This document shows, piece by piece, positions 57,084 through 64,000 of a stretch of DNA of 64,000 nucleotides. The translations under genes and the position numbers were made by a program. Source of the DNA: an uncultured Oscillospiraceae bacterium (GTDB lineage Bacteria > Bacillota > Clostridia > Oscillospirales > Oscillospiraceae); NCBI GenBank assembly GCA_910587505.1, contig CAJULD010000005.1, positions 39,477 through 103,476 on the forward strand. The letters run 5' to 3'. The notes beneath the pieces are model-generated. The model was not told the origin of the DNA and did no database searches. It worked only from the letters and a program-made list of their open reading frames with translations. The first letter of the stretch is position 1. Each line of letters starts with the position of its first letter.

Positions 57084-58082
57084 TTATTTCAGACTCTCGG
57101 CAACCGCCACGGCCACGGCGACGGTAGCGCCCACCATGGGGTTGTTGCCCATGCCCAAAAAGCCCATCATCTCCACGTGAGCGGGGACGGAAGAGCTGCC
57201 GGCGAACTGCGCGTCACTGTGCATCCGGCCCATGGTGTCGGTCATGCCGTAGCTGGCGGGGCCGGCGGCCATGTTGTCGGGATGCAGCGTGCGGCCCGTG
57301 CCGCCGCCGGAGGCCACGGAGAAATACTTCTTACCCTGCTCCCAGCACTCCTTCTTGTAGGTGCCGGCCACAGGATGCTGGAACCGGGTGGGGTTGGTGG
57401 AGTTGCCGGTGATGGACACGTCCACGCCCTCCAGGTGCATGATGGCCACGCCCTCGCGGACGTCGTCCGCGCCGTAGCAGCGGACGTTGGCCCGCTCGCC
57501 CTCGCTGTAGCGGATCTCCCTGACCACGTTTACCTTGCCGGTGCCATAGTCAAACTGGGTCTGGACATAGGTGAAGCCGTTGATGCGGCTGATGATCTGG
57601 GCGGCGTCCTTGCCCAGGCCGTTGAGGATGACCCGCAGGGGCTCCTTGCGGGCCTTGTTGGCGTTCTTGACGATGCCGATGGCGCCCTCGGCGGCGGCAA
57701 AGGACTCGTGGCCCGCCAGGAAGGCGAAGCACTTGCTCTCGTCGCTCAGGAGCATGGCGCCCAGGTTGCCGTGGCCCAGGCCCACCTTGCGGTCGTCGGC
57801 CACGCTGCCGTCGATGCAGAAGGCCTGGAGGCCCTCGCCGATGGCCTTGGCGGCCTCGGCGGCGGTCCTGACGTTCTTCTTCAGCGCGATAGCCGCGCCC
57901 ACCACGTAGGCCCAGCAGGCGTTCTCAAAGCAGATGGGCTGAATGCCCTTGACGATCTCATAGGGGTCGAAGCCCTTCTCCTGGCAGATGGCGCGGCACT
58001 CCTCGACATCCTTGATGCCGTACTGAGCGAGGACGCCGTTGATCTTGTCGATTCTTCTCTCGTAGCTTTCAAACAGAGCCAT
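57084..58082 (-). CDS. GGGtGRT protein
   Basis: 332 residues of the conserved anaerobe family named for its SGGGTGRTLHPDN motif (near residue 257). Other conserved parts: FENACWAYVVGAAIALKK, GLGHGNLGAMLLSDESKCFAFLAGHESFAA and NSTNPTRFQHPVAGTYKKE. No membrane segments. Members almost always follow the NifU-like scaffold gene, as here, 18 bp apart, and are presumed to act in iron-sulfur metabolism, but no activity is established. Start is ATG with GAGGAGG upstream. Confidence 0.93.
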   Translation of the reverse strand: MALFESYERRIDKINGVLAQYGIKDVEECRAICQEKGFDPYEIVKGIQPICFENACWAYVVGAAIALKKNVRTAAEAAKAIGEGLQAFCIDGSVADDRKVGLGHGNLGAMLLSDESKCFAFLAGHESFAAAEGAIGIVKNANKARKEPLRVILNGLGKDAAQIISRINGFTYVQTQFDYGTGKVNVVREIRYSEGERANVRCYGADDVREGVAIMHLEGVDVSITGNSTNPTRFQHPVAGTYKKECWEQGKKYFSVASGGGTGRTLHPDNMAAGPASYGMTDTMGRMHSDAQFAGSSSVPAHVEMMGFLGMGNNPMVGATVAVAVAVAESLK

Positions 58083-58100
58083 AATTTTTGTCCTCCTCTC

Positions 58101-58793
58101 TTACTCGTGCCGGGGGTCAATATATTTGACCGCGTCGTCAAACTGGCCGTAATGTCCCCGGGCCTTCTCCAGGGCGGTGTTGGCGTCGTCGCCCTTCTTG
58201 ATGAAGTCCATCATCTTGCCCAGGTTCACGAACTCGTAGCCGATGACCTCGTCGTCCTTATTCAGGGCCATACGGGTGCAGTAGCCCTCGGCCATCTCCA
58301 GGTAACGGGGACCCTTGGCGTGGGTGGCGAACATGGTGCCCACCTGGCTTCTCAGGCCCTTGCCCAGATCCTCCAGGGAAGCGCCCACGGCCAGGCCGCC
58401 CTCGGAGAAGGCGGACTGGGTGCGGCCATAGACGATCTGCTGGAAGAGCTCCCGCATGGCGGTGTTGATGGCGTCGCACACCAAGTCGGTATTCAGAGCC
58501 TCCAGGATGGTCTTGCCGATGAGGATTTCAGAGGCCATGGCGGCGGAGTGGGTCATGCCGGAGCAGCCCAGGGTCTCCACCAGGGCCTCCTGGATGACGC
58601 CCTCCTTGACGTTCAGGGTCAGCTTGCAGGCGCCCTGCTGGGGAGCACACCAGCCCACGCCGTGAGTAAAGCCGCTGATATCCTTGATCTCCCTGGCCTG
58701 GACCCATTTTCCCTCCTCGGGGATGGGAGCGGGCCCATGGTACGCGCCCTTTGCGACGGGGCACATGTGCTGGACTTCGGTAGAATAGATCAT
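58101..58793 (-). CDS. NifU-like iron-sulfur cluster assembly scaffold protein
   Basis: 230 residues. Cysteines in HMCPVAKG, VGWCAPQQGACKL and ETLGCSGMTHSAAMASEILIGKT, the last resembling the IscU/NifU cluster-binding region, are conserved in this clostridial family. The C-terminal third (GYEFVNLGKMMDFIKKGDDANTALEKARGHYGQFDDAVKYID) is specific to members paired with GGGtGRT. First gene of a two-gene operon with a consensus promoter. Scaffold function is inferred from family naming. Confidence 0.9.
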   Translation of the reverse strand: MIYSTEVQHMCPVAKGAYHGPAPIPEEGKWVQAREIKDISGFTHGVGWCAPQQGACKLTLNVKEGVIQEALVETLGCSGMTHSAAMASEILIGKTILEALNTDLVCDAINTAMRELFQQIVYGRTQSAFSEGGLAVGASLEDLGKGLRSQVGTMFATHAKGPRYLEMAEGYCTRMALNKDDEVIGYEFVNLGKMMDFIKKGDDANTALEKARGHYGQFDDAVKYIDPRHE

Positions 58794-58859
58794 GGCAAAT
58801 CTTCCTTTCCTTTTTATTTGAACAAACAGGTATGATTGCTTTTCAGGCACACTACTTTT

Positions 58860-58888
58860 ATTATAGGGAAAAGCAGGGAAATTGTCAA
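58860..58888 (-). promoter_or_regulatory. sigma-A promoter of the NifU-like/GGGtGRT operon
   Basis: Consensus TTGACA (58883-58888 on minus), 17-bp spacer, consensus TATAAT (58860-58865), 66 bp before the start codon. Confidence 0.9.
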
Positions 58889-58980
58889 TCCCCTCTTTGC
58901 CGCGCAAAGCGCGGCAAAAGCGCCCCTGTGGCCGCTCTGTTGTGAGTGTGGGGCGGCCACATCGGGTGGCCGCGCTTCCG

Positions 58981-59006
58981 GTACTTTTCCCGCGGGGGAA
59001 ACGTAC
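58981..59006. repeat. small palindrome (GTACTTTTCCC family), copy 2
   Basis: 58981-58991 pairs with 58996-59006 with one mismatch. It matches the palindrome at 30192-30217, including the same GTACTTTTCCC arm and a following CAT. It lies just downstream of the M42 peptidase gene. Confidence 0.6.
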
Positions 59007-59026
59007 ATATCCTCCGCAGATAAAAT

Positions 59027-60076
59027 CTATGCCAGATACGCCCAGAGCAGCCGCAGGGTGTTGCAGACCCCTTTCCGGTGGCTCCTCTCATATCCGTGGG
59101 AAGCATAGACCCCGGGCCCGATGAGGCCGTGGCGCAGGTCGTGACCGCCCCGCAGGGTCGCCTCCACGTCGGAACCATAGTGGGGATATACGTCCACCGC
59201 GTAGTCCGCGCCGCCCCGGCGGGCCGCCTCAATCAATGCGGACACGGTTTCATAGTGATAGGGGCCGCCGCTGTCCTTGGCGCAGATGGAAACCCTGCGC
59301 TCATCACAGCCAAGGCCGTCCCCCACGCACCCCATATCCACGCTGATCGCCTCGCATACGCCCTCCGGCACGGAGGCCGAGCCACCGTGGCCCACTTCCT
59401 CAAACACCGTGATATGCTGCCACACCCGGCGGGCCGGCCGGAGTTCTCCCTCCGCCGTCCGGGCCGCCAGCTCCAGAAGGATGGCAACCGACAGCTTGTC
59501 GTCCAGAAAGCGGCTTTTGATAAATCCTGACGGCGTTACAACGGTACGGGGGTCGAAGCAGACGATGTCGCCCGGCTGAATGCCCAGTTTTTCCACGTCC
59601 GCGCGGCTCTCGACCTCCTCGTCAATGACAACCTCCATTCCTTTGTATTCCCTTTTTGCGGAATGATACTCGCCGTTGACGTGAACCGACGCGTTTTTCA
59701 TCTGGAATGTGCCGGTATACCGTTCGCCGGAGCGGGTAATGATCCGCACGTTCTCCCCCTCGGCATTGTTAGGCTCCATACCGCCCAGGGGCGTCAGGTG
59801 CAGCCGCCCCGTGCCGGAAATTTCCGTCACCATGCCCCCCAGCGTGTCCGCGTGAGCCTCCAGCAGCAGCGCGTCCTCCTCCGGAGCCTCCGGGTTCAGA
59901 CACACCAGCACGCCGCCCTTTCTGGTCATCTCCGGGGCAAGCCCCATGGACTGGTAGGCCTCCATCACATGCTCCGCCGCCAGCCAGGTATACCCGGAGG
60001 GGCTGTCGATGGCCAGCAGCTCCACCGCCCGCCGGACGCAGTTGTCCGTCAATTGTTCCATCCGTTCCTCTGTCAC
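59027..60076 (-). CDS. M42-family metallo-aminopeptidase
   Basis: 349 residues. A dinuclear metal aminopeptidase that trims peptides in the cytoplasm; forms TET-like dodecamers in characterised members. Ligands and catalytic residues are visible in EAHADTLGGMV, SRFLDDKLSVAILLEL, TVFEEVGHGGSAS (catalytic Glu pair), SVDMGCVGDG and YPHYGSDVEAT. The start is GTG 60076 with an AAAGGAGG site at 8-bp spacing. Separated from the upstream NlpC/P60 gene by a terminator. Confidence 0.93.
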   Translation of the reverse strand: MTEERMEQLTDNCVRRAVELLAIDSPSGYTWLAAEHVMEAYQSMGLAPEMTRKGGVLVCLNPEAPEEDALLLEAHADTLGGMVTEISGTGRLHLTPLGGMEPNNAEGENVRIITRSGERYTGTFQMKNASVHVNGEYHSAKREYKGMEVVIDEEVESRADVEKLGIQPGDIVCFDPRTVVTPSGFIKSRFLDDKLSVAILLELAARTAEGELRPARRVWQHITVFEEVGHGGSASVPEGVCEAISVDMGCVGDGLGCDERRVSICAKDSGGPYHYETVSALIEAARRGGADYAVDVYPHYGSDVEATLRGGHDLRHGLIGPGVYASHGYERSHRKGVCNTLRLLWAYLA

Positions 60077-60106
60077 AATGGTTCCTCCTTTATCAGCTCA
60101 TGAAAA

Positions 60107-60136
60107 ACCGCCGGACGGGATATCCCATCCGGCGGT
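60107..60136 (-). terminator. terminator after the NlpC/P60 gene
   Basis: Stem 60107-60120 with 60123-60136 (one G-U on the minus strand), followed on that strand by TTTTT. Confidence 0.8.
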
Positions 60137-60168
60137 CAGTATATCACATTTTCCAGGAAAACACAACG

Positions 60169-61269
60169 TTATGCCAGCCGCTTGCCGCCGATATAGTATC
60201 CGCCGTAATAGCTCTCGTTCAGGCTGCTGATCCGCACGGCGTTGGAACCGGAAGAGGCGTGGATGAAATCGTCGTTGCCCACATAGATGCCCACGTGGGA
60301 GCAGGTCTTTCCGTTGCTCCGGGAGGGATCACAGAAGAATACCAGATCGCCGGGCTGGAGCTCGGAGCGGGACACGGTGGTGTCGCAGTCATACCACTGG
60401 GAAGTGGCGGAGTGGGGCAGGCTGTAGCCATAGAGGCCAAATATGTACATCGTAAAGCCGGAGCAGTCAAAGCCGCGGGAGGAAGCGCCGCCGTAGGAAT
60501 ACCGGGTACCCAGATACTTTTTGGCAGTTTCCACGATGTCGGAGCCCAGGCCGCCGGCGGTCTCGCCGGCATACACCTTCAGGAAATCGGAGCGAATGTA
60601 ACCGGTCTGACCGTCGCAGGAGACGGTGTACCACTCATTTTCCAGTGCGATCAGGTCCACCAGGTCGCCGGCGTACACCCTGGCGACGATGCCGCCCTCT
60701 GTGGAGGGAGCGTTGCGGACGTTGACGCAGTCGCCGGTGATGACGCCCCGGGGGTCCACCAGGGGAATACCGTTGACGGACACGTAATCGGCCTTCACAT
60801 AGCCCTCCTGGCCGTCCCGCTGAGCCAGACACCAGTCGCCGTCGATGCTGATAATGGAAACCTCTCCGCCCTCTTCAATGGTGGTGAGAATCGCGTCGTC
60901 CGTGGATGGGCCGCCCCGGAAGTTAACCAGACTGCCGGTAATCACGCCGGTCTGTCCGGCAACGGACTCCGCAGGCGCGGCAGCGGTGACGCTGCCGCTG
61001 GAACGGAAAGAAATGTAGGAGGCGTACACATAACCGGTCACGCCGTCACAGCTGACATAGTACCAGTCGCCCTGATCCTCCAGAATTTCCACCTGGACGC
61101 CGCTGTTGAGATAAGTAATGGTGGAGGAAGTGGTTGACGCCTCGCTACGGAGGCGGAGAGCGTCTGCGTTGACAATACCGACATTGACCTCGCCGGCGAA
61201 GGCGGAAACGGTCAGAAGCGCGGCCATGCAGGCCGCCAGCACAAGGGTCTTCCCCAACAGTTGTTTCAT
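60169..61269 (-). CDS. secreted SH3b-NlpC/P60 cell-wall hydrolase
   Basis: 366 residues. Signal peptide at 1-25 (cleavage after AFA). Three SH3b repeats at about 30-88, 107-165 and 175-233, each with the V-N-x-R-x-x-P/A-S-T core, bind wall peptides. The NlpC/P60 domain at 245-366 has Cys269 (FDCSGF), His325 (CSHVGIYVG) and His337 (HASSG), the peptidoglycan endopeptidase triad. It likely cleaves between D-Glu and a diamino acid in stem peptides. Lies 41 bp after the small gene at 61311, probably the same transcript. Confidence 0.93.
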   Translation of the reverse strand: MKQLLGKTLVLAACMAALLTVSAFAGEVNVGIVNADALRLRSEASTTSSTITYLNSGVQVEILEDQGDWYYVSCDGVTGYVYASYISFRSSGSVTAAAPAESVAGQTGVITGSLVNFRGGPSTDDAILTTIEEGGEVSIISIDGDWCLAQRDGQEGYVKADYVSVNGIPLVDPRGVITGDCVNVRNAPSTEGGIVARVYAGDLVDLIALENEWYTVSCDGQTGYIRSDFLKVYAGETAGGLGSDIVETAKKYLGTRYSYGGASSRGFDCSGFTMYIFGLYGYSLPHSATSQWYDCDTTVSRSELQPGDLVFFCDPSRSNGKTCSHVGIYVGNDDFIHASSGSNAVRISSLNESYYGGYYIGGKRLA

Positions 61270-61310
61270 TCGTTCAATCCTCGTCTTCTCTCAGCTTTTG
61301 TAACAGGGGT

Positions 61311-61601
61311 TTATTTTCCAGCCAGGGCCCGGTCCAGCCAGATGGCGGAAATATCCATGGCGGCGTACAGGCTGTCCTTCTCGCTGCGCTTGATCACCCG
61401 GTCCCGGCTCTTCAGATCCGCGCCGGTGCGCTGCAGCTCCACGGAGACCTTTGTGGCGATCTCCAGGTCCTGTTCTTTCCGGGTCTCCTTGACCTGCATC
61501 AGAATAATATGGGAATCCGCCATGGAGCCGTAGTAGATCATCTTGCCTACCCGGCGCAGCGGATGCCTGCGATACACCAGTCCTTCGCTTTTTCCTGCCA
61601 T
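61311..61601 (-). CDS. small conserved protein of unknown function
   Basis: 96 residues, basic, no membrane segment or signal peptide. MAGKSEGLVYRRHPLRRVGKMIYYG, SHIILMQV, EIATKVSVELQRTGADLKSRDRVIKRSEKDSLYAAMDISAIWL: an alternating strand/helix pattern that I associate with uncharacterised clostridial proteins found near wall hydrolase genes. Good ribosome-binding site (AGGAAAGGAT). It has a sigma-A promoter and precedes the NlpC/P60 gene by 41 bp. No function is proposed. Confidence 0.65.
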   Translation of the reverse strand: MAGKSEGLVYRRHPLRRVGKMIYYGSMADSHIILMQVKETRKEQDLEIATKVSVELQRTGADLKSRDRVIKRSEKDSLYAAMDISAIWLDRALAGK

Positions 61602-61662
61602 CCGGTCACATCCTTTCCTTCTCAGAGCATCTTAAAAATCGCTTTGTCATATTTGTAACCGA

Positions 61663-61691
61663 ATTGTAACATAATGATTTCAATCTGTCAA
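61663..61691 (-). promoter_or_regulatory. sigma-A promoter of the small gene/NlpC-P60 operon
   Basis: Consensus TTGACA (61686-61691 on minus), 17-bp spacer, TACAAT (61663-61668). Confidence 0.85.
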
Positions 61692-61757
61692 CACTTTCCT
61701 CGCTATTTCCGGCAGGGAAATTTTGGGGAACCTTCAAAAGCGCGTTTCCCGGACAAA

Positions 61758-61790
61758 AACCGCGGACCGGAAATGCTCCGGTCCGCGGTT
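61758..61790 (-). terminator. terminator after the SLH/NlpC-like gene
   Basis: 13-bp perfect stem 61758-61770 with 61778-61790, followed on the minus strand by TTTGTCC; the stem ends in AA/TT, giving T5. Confidence 0.8.
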
Positions 61791-61791
61791 A

Positions 61792-61833
61792 TGCATACTT
61801 TTTCATGAGAGAAAAGGTATCAAAAAGCGCTTT
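61792..61833 (-). repeat. dispersed TTTTTGATAC hairpin element, copy B
   Basis: Read on the minus strand it matches 34822-34865 over about 40 bp with only a few differences (CTTTTTGATAC, TTTTCT-TCA, GAAAAAGTAT-CA all kept). Confidence 0.6.
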
Positions 61834-61898
61834 GAGCAGGTCGCTGCGATTTCCACGGCTTTCGCACGGTGACGGCAGCACTTTAAGTCGAAGAAGCG

Positions 61899-63545
61899 TC
61901 AGCCCTGACAGGTCTGTTTATGGGCCGTCAGCTTTTCGTTCGATTTGCACGGCTCACACAGATACCACCTGAAGCAGATAGTGCACTCCATATAGGAGCC
62001 GCCGTCGCTGCGGGCGGAATTGATGTCCAGACTGTAGGGGTTGGCGGCGTTGGCCTCCCGCATCAGATAGCCGCAGTTGGCGCAGCGGAGCTCCTCGTTC
62101 TTCACGGATTCCCTTTTGTTCTTCTGCCGGAGCAGCTCCTGATAAAGGGAACTGTTTTTGCCATCATTCTCCGGCCCGACCGGTCTGGGGATCTCCGCCG
62201 GGTCCGGATCGGTGGGGTAGCGGGTGAGGATGTGAACGTCAGTGCCGATGAGGTCAAGCCCACCGGTCCCATCGGGCCATGTGCCCAGGTGATAGCTGCT
62301 GCCCCAGTAGACTTTACCGTTGGAGTTTCCATCACAGGTGATGATTTCGGGTTGATAAGGCATGGACCCGTCAGGGGCGTATGTGTAAGCGGGTACATAC
62401 TGGAGGAAAATGGCGACATGCGCGAGGTCGCCGGTTTTATGATTCATTTCGACTACGATATCGCCCGGACGCGCTTTGGTGATATCGGTGATTTCGCGGG
62501 TCGGCGCACCGGTTTTGCCGAAGATGCGCTCGGACACCATGGCTGCCCATCCGCCACAGCCGTATTTGAGGCTTACGGGACCGTACGCCTCCTGTATACC
62601 GACACAGACGTCACGCCTGCGGTCGAAATGCGGGCCGTCCGCATAGTAGTTTGTTGTACCAACGATGGCAGGGTCGCCCCAGGACGTTCCGGTGGGATAC
62701 TCTCTCTTAATCTGTTCCAGAATGGCCTGCACGTTGGCGACGGTGCAGTCCTGACCGTTGAGCAGCTTGCCGGAGACAGCGGGCCGGGGCGTTTCAGGCT
62801 GCTGGGGCTGGGTTGGTGTCTGAGACTGGGAGACGGTATCGGGCAGCCTGCCCTCAGCGAGGTCCTTCATCCGGGTGATCACCACGCACGCCTGGGCCCG
62901 GGTCATGGTCTGGGTGCCGGAAAACGTGCCGTTGGACATACCGGTGAGGGCGCCCAGGGCGTAGCACATGGACACCGCTTTGCCGTACTGCTCGGGTATG
63001 CTATCCCAATCCCGGATGGACTGCTGTGCGGCCTTTGCCTTTTCGTAGGCCCAGGTGCCCTCCAGCGGCTTTTCGATCTCCCCATTTACATATTTCCGGT
63101 GAGATAGGGACGATACCAGCAAAATGACATGCTGTTCATCAATAATATTGTTCAGGACAACTGCCATATCATAGCGGCTCATGGGTGTGTCGGTCACGCT
63201 GGCAAGCCCTTTTGTGATCTGCCTGTTTTCCGCAGCCCTGACATAAGCATAGTACCAGGGCTGTCCGGTGGTGTCCGTGACGGCGGCAACCTCCCCGGCG
63301 TAAAACGTCTGGGTCAGCATGGTGATGAACTGGGCGGAGGTCACGGCCGCCTCGGGACGGAACGTGCCGTTCTCGAAGCCGGTGACAGTCCCCAGCTCCA
63401 CGCAGGCCATAATGTCGTCATAGGCCCAGTGGGACGGCGACAGGTCGGAGAAGCTCCGCCCCGCCGCCAGCGCGGGCGGGCACAGCGGCAGGCACATTGC
63501 CGCCGCCAGCAGCAGACAGGTCAGACGAAACAGCAGTTTTTTCAT
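61899..63545 (-). CDS. SLH-domain protein with NlpC/P60-like domain and cysteine-rich tail
   Basis: 548 residues. Signal peptide (LLFRLTCLLLAAAMCL, cleavage after ALA near 28). SLH repeats at about 30-85 (FSDLSPSHWAYDDI, GTFRPEAAVTSAQF), 95-150 and 175-225 (GTFSGTQTMTRAQA). A Pro/Gln linker, then a catalytic-like domain at about 260-450 with a Cys in KYGCGGWAAMVSE and ARPGDIVVEMNH ... LAHVAIFLQY, resembling NlpC/P60 but diverged. The tail has CxxC pairs (CANCG, CTIC, CEPC) and a final HxxxC, like a zinc ribbon, unusual outside the cell. Start ATG 63545 has AAGG at good spacing; ATG 63551 is too close. Confidence 0.8.
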   Translation of the reverse strand: MKKLLFRLTCLLLAAAMCLPLCPPALAAGRSFSDLSPSHWAYDDIMACVELGTVTGFENGTFRPEAAVTSAQFITMLTQTFYAGEVAAVTDTTGQPWYYAYVRAAENRQITKGLASVTDTPMSRYDMAVVLNNIIDEQHVILLVSSLSHRKYVNGEIEKPLEGTWAYEKAKAAQQSIRDWDSIPEQYGKAVSMCYALGALTGMSNGTFSGTQTMTRAQACVVITRMKDLAEGRLPDTVSQSQTPTQPQQPETPRPAVSGKLLNGQDCTVANVQAILEQIKREYPTGTSWGDPAIVGTTNYYADGPHFDRRRDVCVGIQEAYGPVSLKYGCGGWAAMVSERIFGKTGAPTREITDITKARPGDIVVEMNHKTGDLAHVAIFLQYVPAYTYAPDGSMPYQPEIITCDGNSNGKVYWGSSYHLGTWPDGTGGLDLIGTDVHILTRYPTDPDPAEIPRPVGPENDGKNSSLYQELLRQKNKRESVKNEELRCANCGYLMREANAANPYSLDINSARSDGGSYMECTICFRWYLCEPCKSNEKLTAHKQTCQG

Positions 63546-63923
63546 AGGCATATCCTTCTTTCGTGAAAAATTGGCGGGGCGAAAAACGCCTGCTCTTATA
63601 TATAGTGTCAGAAAAGGCGGAGCTGGTTTTTGCTTTTTGGAATTTTTTTAAAAATTTTCCTGCCGCGCCGGGAGGGGAAGCCCCGGTGCGGGAAACTGAG
63701 GGCGCCGGGCGGGACGGCTGACCGGGAGATCTGGTGGCGGATTGCGGCGATGAGGAGACAGGACGATCACCGGCACCGCCTCTGCGCGGAAAGGCTCCCT
63801 GCAGCGGCTGAACATCACGGAGCGGCAGGTTTCTTCCCGGTGTGCCCCATCCCGCCATTCCGGGAAGCTTTTTCGTTAATCTCAATTTATGGTCGTGTTT
63901 TCTGCGGATAAAAAAGACGCAAA
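63546..63923. other. intergenic region upstream of the SLH/NlpC-like gene
   Basis: No gene supported. On the minus strand TATATATAAG near 63595-63604 may be part of the promoter of the SLH gene, but no good -35 is seen. The remainder is GC-rich without homology that I recognise. Confidence 0.4.
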
Positions 63924-63947
63924 AGCGCCGCACTTTCGTGCGGCGCT
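63924..63947. terminator. hairpin terminator near the window end
   Basis: 10-bp perfect stem 63924-63933 with 63938-63947, loop TTTC, followed on the minus strand by TTTTGCG. It would end a minus-strand gene lying beyond the window. Confidence 0.65.
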
Positions 63948-64000
63948 CAGCCTGTCGAAAAAGTCTGCCAACTGGTAGACTTTTTCATGTAAAGATGATA

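Overview
The window looks like chromosome of a high-GC, anaerobic, spore-forming and flagellated Firmicute of the Oscillospiraceae type (Flavonifractor/Oscillibacter/Lawsonibacter-like). This rests on clostridial marker genes (type III glutamine synthetase, PdaA-type deacetylase, GGGtGRT/NifU-like pair, GntR-YtrA/DUF5808 pair), T-box leaders, SLH proteins and Gram-positive sigma-A promoters with 16-17 bp spacers. The genus is an inference; there is no rRNA gene in the window.

Layout. 1-2,600: tail of an Ldh-family oxidoreductase and a GH36 alpha-galactosidase. 2,600-3,150: divergent XRE and small RHH-like regulator genes around a palindromic operator. 3,500-20,250: a cell-surface glycopolymer island, richer in AT than its surroundings between about 5.8 and 13 kb. 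It encodes GT4 and GT2 transferases, two giant paralogous GT2/CDP-glycerol phosphotransferase fusions, a stand-alone CDP-glycerol phosphotransferase, an IspD/TarI cytidylyltransferase, a two-gene ABC-2 exporter, a GtrII/GtrB/GtrA glycosylation set and two acyltransferases. Together these would build, export and decorate a teichoic-acid-like polymer. The island ends at tRNA-Leu(UAG) and a convergent tRNA-Arg(CCG).

21,300-30,100: a membrane protein of unknown role, a truncated BlaI relic, a secreted Cys/His-rich protein with three exact-period 36-residue repeats, a GntR/DUF5808 pair, a dCMP deaminase-HPr-EI operon, DeoD, an MBL hydrolase and PdaA. 30,300-37,260: a MoxR/DUF58/transglutaminase operon, DUF3810, TrmO and a YdeI-family protein. 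37,450-41,700: glutamine synthetase III and a T-box-controlled asparagine synthetase. 42,000-48,500: an SLH-tailed deacetylase without a signal peptide, a 918-residue flagellin with a sigma-D promoter, and an ABC-2 exporter led by an XRE-AbrB fusion regulator.

48,700-57,000: a DUF4358/transglutaminase lipoprotein, a phosphoribosyltransferase, a cobalamin-riboswitch operon (DUF4430 protein plus ECF S component), and a valine T-box operon in which two YcxB-like proteins and a monooxygenase-fold protein precede valS. 57,000-64,000: GGGtGRT/NifU-like pair, M42 peptidase, SH3b-NlpC/P60 hydrolase, a small conserved protein and an SLH/NlpC-like protein with a cysteine-rich tail.

No CRISPR array, integrase, transposase, rRNA or phage module was seen. 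Several small dispersed palindromic elements lie between genes. The least explained items are the double-fusion glycopolymer machinery with its disrupted sequence before the ABC ATPase, the Cys/His repeat protein, and the cobalamin-controlled DUF4430/ECF unit.
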